From NCBI GenBank assembly GCA_965247705.1, contig CBDFHV010000081.1, positions 1-64,000 on the forward strand: a stretch of 64,000 bases of DNA, read 5' to 3'. The notes below the pieces were generated by a model, which was given only the letters and a program-made list of their open reading frames with translations, had not been told where the DNA came from and made no database searches. A program made the position numbers and the translations under genes. Source of the DNA: CBDFHV01 sp965247705. GTDB taxonomy: Bacteria > Pseudomonadota > Alphaproteobacteria > Rhodospirillales > CAMCUA01. Shown here in pieces: positions 8,587-18,859 of the stretch; positions within the stretch are counted from its first letter, which is position 1; each line of letters opens with the position of its first letter.

Positions 8587-9639
8587 CGCGGGTCAGCGGC
8601 GGCGGGCGAAAGGGGAAGACCCTTACGAATTCTCAGGTTCGCGTTCCTGGTCGCCGGCCTGGCACTGTTCGCCCACCTCCTGTGGTCCCTGGACGTGGCC
8701 GAGGCGGGGCGGCAAGTGGTGGCGCTTGGATGGGGGTTGGCGGCCGTTCTGGCGGTCTATTTCATGGCCTTCCTCATCGATACGGTGACCTGGCAACTGG
8801 CCCTGAAGCCGGTGTCGGGAACGCCGGGCTGGCTCTATCGCCTGTGGCGGGCCCGCATGGCCGGGGAGGCTTTCAACGACACCCTGCCCATGGCCGGGTT
8901 CGGCGGCGAACCGGTCAAAGCCCTGTTCGCAATCCGGGACTATGGCTTGCCGGCCCACCCGGTGGCCGCGTCGCTGATCCTGGCGCGGACGCTGAACGTT
9001 CTCGCCCTTCTGATCTTCCTGACGGTGGGCTTCGTGCTCCTGCTACGATCCCCGGCCATGCCAGAGTCGTGGAAGATGCTGGGCGGCGCCGGGCTCGGCG
9101 TCCTGACACTGGGCGTGGTGTTGTTCGTGGCGGTCCAGCAATTCCAGGTCACCACGGCGACCGGCGACTGGCTGATCCGGCGGCACCTGCTGCGCGGCCT
9201 GGAGGCGGGGCTGCGCCATGTCGGGGAGGTGGAAAGCCGGCTGGCCGCCTTCTACCGCCAGAATAAGGGACGCGCCATAGCGGCGATGGCATGCTCGTTC
9301 GTCAACTGGAGCCTTCAAGCCGTGGAAGTGTTTATTCTGCTGGCCCTCCTCGGCCACCCGGTCTCCCTGGGCGACGCCTGGGTCATCGAATCGGCGGTGC
9401 AGCTGGCCCGGGCCGGTGCGTTCCTGGTGCCCGCCGCGCTGGGTGTGTAGGACGGAGCGTTCGTCCTCGCCTGCGGGCTGATCACGGGAGACCCGGTGGT
9501 GGGTCTGGCGGTGGCCCTGGTGCGGCGCTTGCGCCAAGCGGTGTGGATCGGCTGGGGCTTGGGAATCGCCGGGCTGTCGGGCAACGGGTTCGGCCGCCGG
9601 CCCGTCCCGGTCACGGAAGACTCCGCGGATCATTGCTGA
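8530..9639 (+). pseudogene. HpnL/UPF0104-like flippase-domain membrane protein with an internal amber codon
   Basis: This is a multi-span protein of the lysylphosphatidylglycerol-synthase TM/HpnL family, which is linked to hopanoid or lipid transport. Typical segments are LYRLWRARMAGEAFNDTLPMAGFGGEPVKAL and the repeated hydrophobic helices. The frame reads to AALGV, hits TAG at 9448-9450, then continues in the same frame with DGAFVLACGLITGDPVVGLAVALVRRLRQ to a TGA at 9637-9639. The family has a Gln at the stop position (GVQ(D/E)G), so a single CAG-to-TAG change explains it. Without readthrough, about 63 C-terminal residues are lost. The start is uncertain; conserved sequence begins around 8636. 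Confidence 0.75.
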
Positions 9640-9693
9640 GCTAATCATTCCTGAACCAATCGGTTCCGTGCCGGCCGCCGGCCGGCGGCGCTT

Positions 9694-9745
9694 GGCCATC
9701 GAACTTGGCCATCGAACTTGGCCATCGAACTTGGCCATCGAACTT
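9694..9745. repeat. Four tandem copies of a 13-bp unit
   Basis: The unit GGCCATCGAACTT repeats four times without interruption, followed by a partial GGC. A period of 13 is not a multiple of three, so it is unlikely to be coding. It sits about 40 bases upstream of the ialB-like gene and could change promoter spacing by slippage. Confidence 0.9.
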
Positions 9746-9781
9746 GGCAGGGCCGCCTTGGGGCGGCTATGTAGGGGTATC

Positions 9782-10306
9782 ATGAGCCAATCGCCACGTC
9801 CCCTTATCGCCATTCTTGCCATCACGGCGCTCCTCGGTTCGGCCGCGCCGGCCGACGCCCAAAAGAGCGGCGCCATCGCCACCCATGGGGACTGGAGCGC
9901 CTTCCGCGACGGTCCCGACGACAAACCGGTCTGCTACATGGGCAGCGTGCCCAAGAAGGAAGAAGGCACCTACAGCCGCCGCGGCGACACCTACATCCTG
10001 GTTACCCACCGGTCGGCCGAGAAGACCTACGACGTGATCAGCATCAGTGCCGGTTACGAATATCAGTCCGGCAGCCAGGTGGAAGTGGAGATCGACGGCC
10101 AGGACTTTTCCCTCTTCACCGACGGCGATCACGGCTGGGCCGAGGACGCCAAGGCCGACAAAGCCCTGGTCGCCGCCATGCGGCGCGGCAGCCGGATGAT
10201 CGTGCGCGGCACCTCGAAGCGGGGGACGCTGACCACCGACACCTATGTCCTCAGCGGCTTTACCGCCGCCCACAAGGCCATCAACAAGGCCTGCGGGCGG
10301 AAGTAG
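9782..10306 (+). CDS. IalB-like (invasion-associated locus B family) secreted protein
   Basis: The 174-residue protein has a clear signal peptide (MSQSPRPLIAILAITALLG, cleavage near ADA-QK). It also has the IalB-family pattern: a DWSAFRDGPDDKPVCYMGS start, a beta-rich centre with a short basic YILVTHR strand, and paired cysteines near residues 46 and 171. IalB-family proteins are exported to the periplasm or outer surface and occur in many free-living alphaproteobacteria; their role there is unknown. The start is the first ATG after the 13-bp tandem repeat and precedes the signal peptide directly. It is probably a stand-alone gene, 64 bases before rlmN. Confidence 0.8.
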   Translation: MSQSPRPLIAILAITALLGSAAPADAQKSGAIATHGDWSAFRDGPDDKPVCYMGSVPKKEEGTYSRRGDTYILVTHRSAEKTYDVISISAGYEYQSGSQVEVEIDGQDFSLFTDGDHGWAEDAKADKALVAAMRRGSRMIVRGTSKRGTLTTDTYVLSGFTAAHKAINKACGRK

Positions 10307-10370
10307 CGGCGGTCGATGCTCCGGACGCGACCCCATTGGGAATCGGTCCGGGGCGTCCTATCTTTCAGCC

Positions 10371-11474
10371 ATGACCGACACCCGCATCAACTTCATCGGC
10401 CTCGGCCGCGACGAACTGGCCGCCGAGATGACCGCCATCGGTGAGAAACCGTTCCGGGCCAAGCAGCTGTGGCGGGCGATCTATTTCAAGGGCGAGACCG
10501 ATTTTCTGCACATGACCGCCCTGCCCAAGGCCCTGCGCATGCGACTTGCCGCCCGCTACACCGTCGACCGGCCGGGCGCGGTCCAGGCTCTGGTCTCCGA
10601 GGACCAAAGCCGCAAATGGCTGCTCCGCTTCGCCGACGGCAACGAGGCCGAGTGCGTGTTCATCCCCGAGGAAGACCGGGGGGCGCTGTGCGTCTCGTCT
10701 CAAGTGGGCTGCACGCTGACCTGCACATTTTGCCACACCGGCACCCAGCGCCTGGTCCGCAACCTGACGGCGGGCGAGATGGTCGGCCAGGTGATGCTGG
10801 CCCGCGATGCCGTCGGCCAGTGGCCGTCCACCAAGGAGGACCGGCTGCTCAGCAACATCGTCATGATGGGCATGGGCGAGCCCCTGTTGAACTATGACAA
10901 CGTGGCCAAGGCCTTGAAGATCGTCATGGACGGCGAGGGGATCGCCATCTCCAAGCGGCGCATCACGCTCTCCACTTCGGGCGTCGTGCCCCTGATCCGC
11001 CGCTGCGGCGAAGAACTGGGGGTCGGCCTGGCGGTCAGCCTGCACGCTCCCACCGACGCGGTTCGCGACATCCTGGTGCCCATCAACCGCAAGTACCCAC
11101 TGAAGGAACTGCTCCAGGCCTGCCGCGACTACCCCGGCGCCCATAACGCCCGGCGCATCACGTTCGAGTACGTGATGCTGAAGGGGGTCAACGACGGCCC
11201 GGCGGAGGCGGAGGAAGTGGTGCGCCTGGTCCGGGGCATCCCCGCCAAATTCAACCTGATCCCGTTCAACCCGTGGCCGGGGGCGGTCTATGAATGCTCG
11301 TCCGGCAACGCCATGCGCCGCTTCGCCCAGATTCTGAATGACGCCGGCTTTTCGGCGCCCATCCGCACGCCTCGCGGCCGCGACATCATGGCCGCCTGCG
11401 GCCAGCTCAAATCGGCCAGCGTCCACGCGCGGCTGAAACCGCGGCAGGCTGAGGTGGTGTCGGCCGGGGTCTGA
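10371..11474 (+). CDS. rlmN: 23S rRNA (adenine2503-C2)-methyltransferase RlmN
   Basis: RlmN is a radical-SAM enzyme that methylates A2503 of 23S rRNA and A37 of some tRNAs. The 367-residue protein has the Fe-S motif CTLTCTFCHTGTQ (CX3CX2C), the MGMGEPLLNYD segment that binds SAM, the STSGVVP and VSLHAPTD motifs, and a C-terminal catalytic cysteine in YECSSGN. It has the normal length with an N-terminal helical domain. The ATG at 10371 begins MTDTRINFIGL; upstream in-frame codons belong to the end of the preceding gene in another frame. Confidence 0.96.
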   Translation: MTDTRINFIGLGRDELAAEMTAIGEKPFRAKQLWRAIYFKGETDFLHMTALPKALRMRLAARYTVDRPGAVQALVSEDQSRKWLLRFADGNEAECVFIPEEDRGALCVSSQVGCTLTCTFCHTGTQRLVRNLTAGEMVGQVMLARDAVGQWPSTKEDRLLSNIVMMGMGEPLLNYDNVAKALKIVMDGEGIAISKRRITLSTSGVVPLIRRCGEELGVGLAVSLHAPTDAVRDILVPINRKYPLKELLQACRDYPGAHNARRITFEYVMLKGVNDGPAEAEEVVRLVRGIPAKFNLIPFNPWPGAVYECSSGNAMRRFAQILNDAGFSAPIRTPRGRDIMAACGQLKSASVHARLKPRQAEVVSAGV

Positions 11475-11531
11475 CGTCGGTAACGCCCGGCACCGATGGA
11501 AGCGTCAACGAAGTTCAAGCGCCCCTTCGTT

Positions 11532-11822
11532 TCAACGGTCCTCGCGATCGCGGGCCAGGTCCTCCATGAGCTTGGCGAACTTCACCACCGGTCTCCGCGG
11601 CGGCGCATCACCCGGGGAACGGATCGGCGGCGTCAGCCATCCTTGACGCACCGCCTCCGCAAATTGTGAGTCGGACACATCAATCGCTGGGCCGGCCCGG
11701 GGTGGCACCAATTCCGCTACCACTTTGTCCCGTTTGGTCACCAACACTGTCTCGCCGCCGGACGCCAAGCGGACGTACTCACTCAAGCGGTTCTTCAGGG
11801 CCTTGATTCCCACGCTACGCAT
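11532..11822 (-). CDS. Orphan Phd/YefM-family antitoxin
   Basis: The 96-residue protein begins MRSVGIKALKNRLSEYVRL, followed by SGGETVLVTKRDKVVAELVP. This is the standard N-terminal DNA-binding dimer of Phd/YefM antitoxins. The C-terminus is Pro/Arg-rich and would bind a toxin. No toxin gene lies downstream: only 57 bases separate it from the convergent rlmN end, and argG is upstream on the other strand. It may be an orphan, regulate itself, or neutralise a toxin elsewhere. Confidence 0.85.
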   Translation of the reverse strand: MRSVGIKALKNRLSEYVRLASGGETVLVTKRDKVVAELVPPRAGPAIDVSDSQFAEAVRQGWLTPPIRSPGDAPPRRPVVKFAKLMEDLARDREDR

Positions 11823-11947
11823 GGGGACACGTTAGTCACTGGTAGCGATCAATATCAATCGATATGGGCCTGTCACGCATCTTGCCCCAGGCGGGCCAGC
11901 GCCTATACTCCGCCGCCGTTCCACGGGGGTCGGGACAAGGGGGTTCC

Positions 11948-13176
<1,229 letters not shown>

Positions 13177-13201
13177 CCTGCGTTCTCCGCGCATCCCCAA
13201 C

Positions 13202-13295
13202 TGTTATGCCCGTGCTTGTCACGGGCATCCATGGCGCTTGACGGACTCCACGCCCGCGCGACCATGGATTGCCGGGACGAGCCCGGCAACGTCAT
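13202..13295. repeat. Double-hairpin intergenic repeat
   Basis: Two hairpins (TGCCCGTGcttgtCACGGGCA and TTGCCGGGacgaGCCCGGCAA) face each other about 40 bases apart, each bordered by a CCATGG. The layout matches the 30173-30268 copy and is a common intergenic element of alphaproteobacteria. It lies between argG and the convergent UDG-family gene and may act as a bidirectional terminator. Confidence 0.75.
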
Positions 13296-13305
13296 TTAGG
13301 ATTCG

Positions 13306-13902
13306 TCAGCCGCCGACCAACCCCCCCACCCGCTTCCTGAGCACCGGCAGCACCTTGGCTTCGAACCACGGGTTCTTCTTCAGCCAGAAAGTGGTGCGCC
13401 AGCTCGGATGGGGCGTCGGCAGGTAGTCCGGTCCATGCTCCCGCCAGGCGCGTACGGTCTCGGTCATGGTCTTGCCCCGCCGCGGGCCCAGGTAGTGGGC
13501 CTGGGCGTAGGTTCCCACCAGCAGGGTCAGTTCCACCGCCGGCAACAGGGCCAGGAGTCGGGCGTGCCAGGTTGGCGCGCATTCGGGTCGCGGCGGGTTG
13601 TCGCCGCCCTTTGGGTTGCGGCCCGGATAGCAGAAGCCCATGGGCATGATGGCGATGCGCGACGCGTCGTAGAAGGTCTCCCGGTCCAGGGCCAGCCAGT
13701 CCCGCAAGCGGTCGCCGGACGGGTCGTTCCAGGGAATGCCCGTCTCGTGCACCTTGGTGCCCGGCGCCTGACCGACGATCAGCACCCGGGCCTGGGGGGT
13801 CAGGCTGAACACCGGTCGCGGCCCCAGGGGCAGGTGGGCGGCGCACAGCGCGCAGGCACGGGCCTCGGCGGCCACCCGTTCCAGCTTTTTCGCGACCTTC
13901 AT
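13306..13902 (-). CDS. Uracil-DNA glycosylase superfamily protein
   Basis: The 198-residue protein has the superfamily motif VLIVGQAPGTKVHETGIPW, then SGDRLRDWL and, near the end, LPTPHPSWRTTFW (second catalytic loop). Cysteines in CALCAAHLP, FCYPGR and PECAPTWH could hold an Fe-S cluster as in family 4/5 enzymes. It therefore looks like a COG1573-type base-excision enzyme. The exact substrate (uracil or other deaminated base) cannot be told. I chose the ATG at 13902, MKVAKKLERV; longer upstream readings are unconserved. It is divergent from the phosphatase gene, with 112 bases between. Confidence 0.82.
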   Translation of the reverse strand: MKVAKKLERVAAEARACALCAAHLPLGPRPVFSLTPQARVLIVGQAPGTKVHETGIPWNDPSGDRLRDWLALDRETFYDASRIAIMPMGFCYPGRNPKGGDNPPRPECAPTWHARLLALLPAVELTLLVGTYAQAHYLGPRRGKTMTETVRAWREHGPDYLPTPHPSWRTTFWLKKNPWFEAKVLPVLRKRVGGLVGG

Positions 13903-14014
13903 TGCGTCCACCGCTCGCGCTCGCCTGACGGCCGTGTGATGCCCGCTCCGCGATCGGCATGATAATCTAGGCGCGGGAAGCATTCGACAGCCGCGTCCGC
14001 ACGGGGTGGTTTGC

Positions 14015-14501
14015 ATGATCCGCGTTCTGTTCGTCTGTCTGGGCAACATCTGCCGCTCGCCCTCCGCCGAGGGCGTGTTTCGCCGAATGGTCGTCGAGGC
14101 CGGCCTTGAGGACAAGATCCGCGTCGATTCGGCGGGGCACGGGGGCCTGGCATGTGGGCGAACCGCCGGACCGCCGGGCCCAGGCGGCGGCGCGGCGGCG
14201 CGGCGCCGACATCGGCGGCCAGCGGGCGCGCCAGGTGCGGCCCCGCGATTTCGTTCGCTTCGACTTCATCCTGGCCATGGACAATGCGAACCTGAAGACC
14301 CTTGCCGCGCTCTGTCCCGACGGCGAAGAGGACCGCCTTCGCCTGTTCATGAACTTCGCCGCCAATGCCCCCCGCCGCGACGTGCCGGACCCCTTCTACG
14401 GGGCCGGGGGCGGGTTCGAGGAGGTTCTGGACCTGATCGAGTCGGCATCCCGGGGCCTGCTCGAGCATGTGCGCGCCCGCCAGCTCGCCGACCACACCTG
14501 A
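14015..14501 (+). pseudogene. Low-molecular-weight protein tyrosine phosphatase gene with a +1 frameshift
   Basis: The N-terminus MIRVLFVCLGNICRSPSAEG is the catalytic P-loop (CX5R) of LMW-PTP, often linked to polysaccharide control. Near 14130 an extra G in GCGGGGCACGGG shifts the frame. Without it the product reads VDSAGTGAWHVGEPPDRRAQ and continues to FYGAGGGFEEVLDLIE, with the second catalytic Asp in DVPDPFYG. The corrected length is 161 residues, the family norm. As written the protein ends without the Asp loop. Whether the shift is real or a consensus error is open. Confidence 0.85.
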
Positions 14502-14566
14502 GGCGGCCCAGCCCCGACCTGGTAACCTTCGATTGCGACGGCGGATGGGGGCGGCGCGCACCTTCT

Positions 14567-15919
14567 TCACACCTTGATGCGCGCCCAGTGGCCGCGACGC
14601 CAGAGCACGACGAAAGTACCGGCGACCAGCACCTTGTGGGCGAAATGGCACAGCCATACCGCCAGCAACCCATAGCCCAGGTAGGGGCCGAACAGCCAGG
14701 CCGCGGGCAGGCCGACCAGCCACTGAAACCCCACCGCCACCACCATCACCTGACGGGCGGCGCCGGCGCCCAACAGGGCGTTCTGCAGCACCATCGCCAG
14801 CGCCTCGACCACGATGGCAAGTCCGGCCAGGCGCAGGGACATCCAGCCGACCTCGCGCACCAGCGGGTCATGGACAAAGCCCGACAGCAGCAGGTCCGGC
14901 GCCGCCAGCGCCGCCAGGCCCATGGCGCCGAGCAATAGGACGGCCAGCCGGCTCACGTCCCAGGCCCAGGCCCGGGCGTCCCCTGGCGCGCCGCGGCCGA
15001 GGGATTCGCCGACCAGGGTCAGGGTCGCCAGGCCAAGCGCCATGCCGGGCAGCAGGGCGGTCAGAAACAGGGTGACGATGACCATGGAAACCGCCACCTC
15101 GGCCGTCCCGATGCGCCCGATGATGGCGAACAGCATGGTAATGCCGGCGGCGAACAGGACCGTCTGTAGGGCCGACGGCAGGGCCAGTCGCAGCATGGTG
15201 ACCATGGTCTCCCGTTGGGGCACGCGGATGAGAAAACCGTTGGTCCGCGCCAGTCGGAATCCGACGATGAGATGTATGGCGGTGCCCGCCCAAGTGGCGA
15301 TGGCGCTGCCAATGCCGGCGCCCTGGGTGCCCAGGGCCGGCATTCCCAGGGCGCCGAATATCAGGACGTAGTTGAGCCCGATGTTGATGGCGTGCATGAC
15401 GATCACGGTACGCAGGTAAATGCCGGCACTGCCGACGCCGGCCCAGTAGCCGCGAAAGGCGAAGTTGCACCCCACCGCGGCCACCGCGGCCAGGCGCGCC
15501 TGCAAATAGGGTACGCCGTCGGCGACCACAGCGGGATCGCTGTTGAGATAGGGAAACAGCAGGGGCGTGATCAGAAAGGCGACGACGGCGATGGGCATGC
15601 CGAGCGCGATGGCCAGGATCAGGCCGCCGGTCAGCGGCGCCGCCGTCTCGCCATGCCGGCCTTCCCCCATCCGGCGGGCGACCATCACCTGGACCCCGGA
15701 CGCCAAGCCCATCACCGCGGCCATGGCCATGAAGTTGGCGTAGCTGGCCACGCCGACCGCGGCCAGCGATGCCGCGCCCAGCACCCCCACCATGGCCGCG
15801 TCGACCAGGTTGAAGACGTTCTGCGACACCATGGCGCCCATGATGGGCAAGGCGATGGTGCCGATGCGCCGTAACCGCGCCCGGGCGGTGGCCGGCCGAT
15901 CGCCCCGGCCTTCGGTCAC
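14567..15919 (-). CDS. MATE-family multidrug/sodium antiporter
   Basis: The 450-residue protein has twelve predicted spans in two six-helix halves. Typical MATE segments include PIMGAMVSQNVFNLVDAAMVGVLG in helix 1 and GAGIGSAIATW in the middle. MATE pumps use Na+ or H+ gradients to export cationic drugs or metabolites; the substrate here is unknown. I chose the GTG at 15919 because it overlaps the yjbQ stop as GTGA. The frame is open far upstream of it, but that DNA codes for YjbQ in another frame. Confidence 0.9.
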   Translation of the reverse strand: MTEGRGDRPATARARLRRIGTIALPIMGAMVSQNVFNLVDAAMVGVLGAASLAAVGVASYANFMAMAAVMGLASGVQVMVARRMGEGRHGETAAPLTGGLILAIALGMPIAVVAFLITPLLFPYLNSDPAVVADGVPYLQARLAAVAAVGCNFAFRGYWAGVGSAGIYLRTVIVMHAINIGLNYVLIFGALGMPALGTQGAGIGSAIATWAGTAIHLIVGFRLARTNGFLIRVPQRETMVTMLRLALPSALQTVLFAAGITMLFAIIGRIGTAEVAVSMVIVTLFLTALLPGMALGLATLTLVGESLGRGAPGDARAWAWDVSRLAVLLLGAMGLAALAAPDLLLSGFVHDPLVREVGWMSLRLAGLAIVVEALAMVLQNALLGAGAARQVMVVAVGFQWLVGLPAAWLFGPYLGYGLLAVWLCHFAHKVLVAGTFVVLWRRGHWARIKV

Positions 15920-16335
15920 GCGCCGGTCAGATGCAGGACCAGCCGCCGCACATGCGGACGGCGGCGGTGTTCGAAGAGGTACAGTCCCTGCCAGGTGCCC
16001 AGGGCCATGCGGCCGTCCCGCACGGGCACGCTCAGTTGAACGTCGGTCAGGGCGCTGCGAATGTGGGCCGGCATGTCGTCGGAGCCTTCCGCCGTGTGGC
16101 GATAGAGGGAATTGTCTTCCGCCACCAGCCGGGAAAAGAAGTTCTCCAAGTCCCGGCGGACATCCGGGTCCGCGTTCTCCTGGATGGTCAGGGAGGCCGA
16201 CGTGTGCTGGCAGAAGACCACCAGCAGGCCACGGCGGATCTCCTGTTCCGCGAGCCAAGCCGCCACCCGGCCGGTGATCTCGAGGAGCCCGGGACCGGGA
16301 GTTTCCACCGTCAGGGTGTGCTGGGCTTGCTTCAT
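15916..16335 (-). CDS. yjbQ: YjbQ/UPF0047 family protein
   Basis: This small (139-residue) conserved protein has all family motifs: FCQHTSASLTIQENADPDVRRDL, HTAEGSDDMPAHIRSAL and GTWQGLYLFEHRR. The His-rich motifs form a metal or phosphate site. E. coli YjbQ can substitute for thiamin phosphate synthase, but the true role is unclear. The start MKQAQHTLTV at 16335 is preferred over an ATG 20 codons upstream. It is coupled to the MATE gene by a 4-base overlap. Confidence 0.9.
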   Translation of the reverse strand: MKQAQHTLTVETPGPGLLEITGRVAAWLAEQEIRRGLLVVFCQHTSASLTIQENADPDVRRDLENFFSRLVAEDNSLYRHTAEGSDDMPAHIRSALTDVQLSVPVRDGRMALGTWQGLYLFEHRRRPHVRRLVLHLTGA

Positions 16336-16457
16336 CGGAAGGGGACCGGCGGGTCGGACGGGCGAGACCCTACACGCATCGGCTCGGCCCACCAACGCGA
16401 GCCTTGCGCGGTTCCTCGGAATGACGCTATGAGTCTTCCCTTCTGGGGGAACAGAAG

Positions 16458-16922
16458 ATGAACAGTCTCACCCTGCCGACCCCATCGGCGCGGTTCGAAA
16501 TGGGCGAGGTGGCGAGTGGCATCACCCGGGGGGTGTGCCGCCTGCTTTCCGACATGGGCTTCGCGCCCCTGGTGGAGTTCCGGCTTACCTCCGGCCGGCG
16601 GGTGGACGTGATGGGGCTGAGCGCCGGCGACCGCTTCCTGGCGGTGGAAGTGAAGTCCTCGGTGGCCGATTTCCGGGCCGACGGAAAATGGCCTGAATAT
16701 GGGCCCTTCTGCGACTGGTTCTATTTCGCCGTTGGTTCGGACTTCCCGCTGGACATTCTGCCCGAGGACTGCGGCTTGATGATGGCCGACCCCTGGCACG
16801 GAGCGGTGCGCCGGTCGGCACCGCAACGCAAGATGAACGGCAACCGCCGCCGCAAGCAGCTCCTCCGTTTCGCCACCACCGCCGCCGGCCGACTCCACGA
16901 AATGACCGACCCGCGGCTCTAA
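16458..16922 (+). CDS. mmcB: MmcB-family DNA repair protein (putative nuclease fold)
   Basis: The 154-residue protein matches the alphaproteobacterial MmcB family, which is linked to mitomycin C resistance in Caulobacter. It has the PD-(D/E)XK-like core: RRVDVMGLS, then LAVEVKSSVADFRADGKWPEY with the E-V-K catalytic motif, and CDWFYFAVG. A nuclease role is inferred from the fold. The ATG is preceded by GGGGGAACAG. Its end overlaps the convergent dnaX end by four bases. In Caulobacter it sits in an SOS operon; I see no clear LexA box here. Confidence 0.85.
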   Translation: MNSLTLPTPSARFEMGEVASGITRGVCRLLSDMGFAPLVEFRLTSGRRVDVMGLSAGDRFLAVEVKSSVADFRADGKWPEYGPFCDWFYFAVGSDFPLDILPEDCGLMMADPWHGAVRRSAPQRKMNGNRRRKQLLRFATTAAGRLHEMTDPRL

Positions 16923-18688
16923 CCGCCCGTATCCGCCTCCGGGTCTTCCGGGTCATCGGGGCTGACGGAGAGTGGCGGGGTGCGGGAGCGCACGGCGGTG
17001 ACCCGGGCGCCGGGGAAGGTGTCCAGGACCGATCGCACCAGGGGATGCTTCTCCGCCTCCGCCAGGGCGTCGGCCGCCTCGGCATCCTCCTGGAACCTCA
17101 GGGTCGGCTCGCCGACCTCCTTGGAGACCGCCACCATCCAGGGCCGTCCCGTCGCCTCCTGAAGGAATGCGGTCAGCCGGTTGGCCAGATCGACGGGGGC
17201 GTTGTCCGATTGTCGGAACTCGATGTGCCCGGGTTCGAAACGAATGATGTGAACGTGGTTCGCCAGGTCCGCCGACAGGCGGGCTTCCCGGCGTTCTCGC
17301 GCCAGGGTCACCACGGCGGCGAAGGTATCAGGGTTGGCCGCTTCGACCGGGGGCGCTTCGGGCGCCGGCGGAGAGGCCTGTTTGACCACTGGCGGGGTCT
17401 GTTCAGCCGCCCGAGGTGGTGGGACCTTTTCGGGCGTAGGCGGCGGTACCGGTGCCGCCGCCGCCGCCGGTGCCTCTCCCCGGAGTGCCTTCAAGGCCTC
17501 CCCCGGTGTCGGCAGGTCGGCGGCGTAGGCGAGGCGCACCAGGACCATCTCGGCGGCCTGCAGGGGCGATGGCGCGGCGCGCACTTCGTTCAGGCCCTTG
17601 AGCAGCATCTGCCAGGCCCGGGTCAGCACCGCCATGGCCAGGCGGCTCGCCATGTCCTTGCCGCGAGTCCGTTCCGCTTCCGGAACGCCAGCCTCGTCGG
17701 CGGTTGCCGGCGCCACCTTGATGCGGGTCAGCCAGTGGACGAGGCCCAGCAAATCCTCCAGCACGATGGCCGGGTCGGCGCCGGAGGCGTGCTGGTCGGC
17801 GAGCTGGTCGAGGGCGGCGGCGGGATTGCCGCCCATCACGGCGTCCATCAGGTCGAAGATGCGCACCCGGTCGGCGAGTCCCAGCATGTCGCGCACGTCC
17901 GCCGCGCCGACTTCTCCGCCGCGGTGGGCGATGGCCTGGTCGAGCAGCGACAGTCCATCGCGGACCGAACCGTCGGCGGCGCGGGCGATCATGGCCAGGG
18001 CCGCCGGGTCCACCGCGGCCTCTTCTTGCTGGGCGATGGCCTGGAGGTGGCGGGCCAGTTCCGCCGCCTCCACCCGCCGAAGATCGAAGCGCTGACAACG
18101 AGACAGGACGGTGACGGGGACCTTGCGGATCTCGGTGGTGGCGAAGATGAACTTGGTGTGTTCCGGCGGCTCCTCCAGGGTCTTGAGCAGGGCGTTGAAG
18201 GCGTTGCGCGACAGCATGTGCACTTCGTCGATGATGTAGACCTTGTAGCGCGCGGTGGACGGGCGGTAACGCACCCCTTCGATGATCTCGCGGATGTCGT
18301 CGACGCCGGTGCGGCTGGCGGCGTCCATCTCGATCACGTCAACGTGCCGGTCCTCGGCGATCGCCCGGCAGTGTTCGCAGACGCCGCAGGGTTCCGGCGT
18401 CGGCTCCCCTCGGCCGACGGCGCCGACGCAATTCAGGGCCCGGGCGATGATCCGCGCGGTGGTGGTCTTGCCGACGCCGCGTACGCCGCTGAGCATGAAA
18501 GCGTGGGCCAGCCGTCCGGCGTCGATGGCGTTGGTCAGGGTGCGGACCAGCGCCGCCTGACCGATCATCTGGGAGAAGACGGCGGGCCGATACTTGCGGG
18601 CCAGCACCCGGTAGGCGGCGCCGACCTCGGCGTCGACCGGCGGCAGGTTTCCGCCGGTCGCGGTGTCTTCGCTGAGCGGATCGTCCAT
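16919..18688 (-). CDS. dnaX: DNA polymerase III subunits gamma and tau
   Basis: DnaX is the clamp-loader ATPase of the replicase. Of its 589 residues, the N-terminal ~370 form AAA+ domains I-III: Walker A GVRGVGKTT, the zinc motif with PCGVCEHC, Walker B IIDEVHML, and the sensor/arginine finger in LSRCQRFD. A Pro/Ala-rich linker follows, then the tau C-terminal domain (residues ~460-575) that binds the polymerase. No frameshift signal for a separate gamma form is obvious. The SRP RNA gene lies just upstream on the same strand, a common arrangement. The usual ybaB-recR genes do not follow. Confidence 0.96.
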   Translation of the reverse strand: MDDPLSEDTATGGNLPPVDAEVGAAYRVLARKYRPAVFSQMIGQAALVRTLTNAIDAGRLAHAFMLSGVRGVGKTTTARIIARALNCVGAVGRGEPTPEPCGVCEHCRAIAEDRHVDVIEMDAASRTGVDDIREIIEGVRYRPSTARYKVYIIDEVHMLSRNAFNALLKTLEEPPEHTKFIFATTEIRKVPVTVLSRCQRFDLRRVEAAELARHLQAIAQQEEAAVDPAALAMIARAADGSVRDGLSLLDQAIAHRGGEVGAADVRDMLGLADRVRIFDLMDAVMGGNPAAALDQLADQHASGADPAIVLEDLLGLVHWLTRIKVAPATADEAGVPEAERTRGKDMASRLAMAVLTRAWQMLLKGLNEVRAAPSPLQAAEMVLVRLAYAADLPTPGEALKALRGEAPAAAAAPVPPPTPEKVPPPRAAEQTPPVVKQASPPAPEAPPVEAANPDTFAAVVTLARERREARLSADLANHVHIIRFEPGHIEFRQSDNAPVDLANRLTAFLQEATGRPWMVAVSKEVGEPTLRFQEDAEAADALAEAEKHPLVRSVLDTFPGARVTAVRSRTPPLSVSPDDPEDPEADTGG

Positions 18689-18761
18689 GAAGGCCTGCCC
18701 CGATTGGAGGACCGCGCCGCGGGCTGCCGCCGCGGAACCCGCGGGGCCGGAGAGGGAGAGG

Positions 18762-18859
18762 CGGGAGACCGGACGAACGACCCGGGCCGAAACTCGTTAC
18801 GGCTGCTTCCTTCCGGATCTGACCGGGTTGGCGAGGGGCCCGTCCGCCGCCGGCCTCCC
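18762..18859 (-). ncRNA. ffs: Signal recognition particle RNA (4.5S-type)
   Basis: The - strand contains the invariant domain IV core CAGATCCGGAAGGAAGCAGC with its GGAA tetraloop and symmetric loop. It is embedded in a long hairpin whose ends pair (GGGAGGCCGG near 18859 with CCGGTCTCCC near 18763). A TATAGT -10-like hexamer lies at 18866-18871, about seven bases before the first paired G. The length of about 98 nt is right for bacterial SRP RNA. The ends are estimated from pairing. Confidence 0.92.

Noticed and set aside
9694..9745. CRISPR-like repeats.
   Set aside because: The 13-bp units are directly adjacent with no spacers, and no cas genes are present.
16919..18688. Long + strand open frames across dnaX.
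   Set aside because: They are complementary to conserved DnaX codons and show His/Gly/Arg-rich composition typical of antisense reading in GC-rich DNA.
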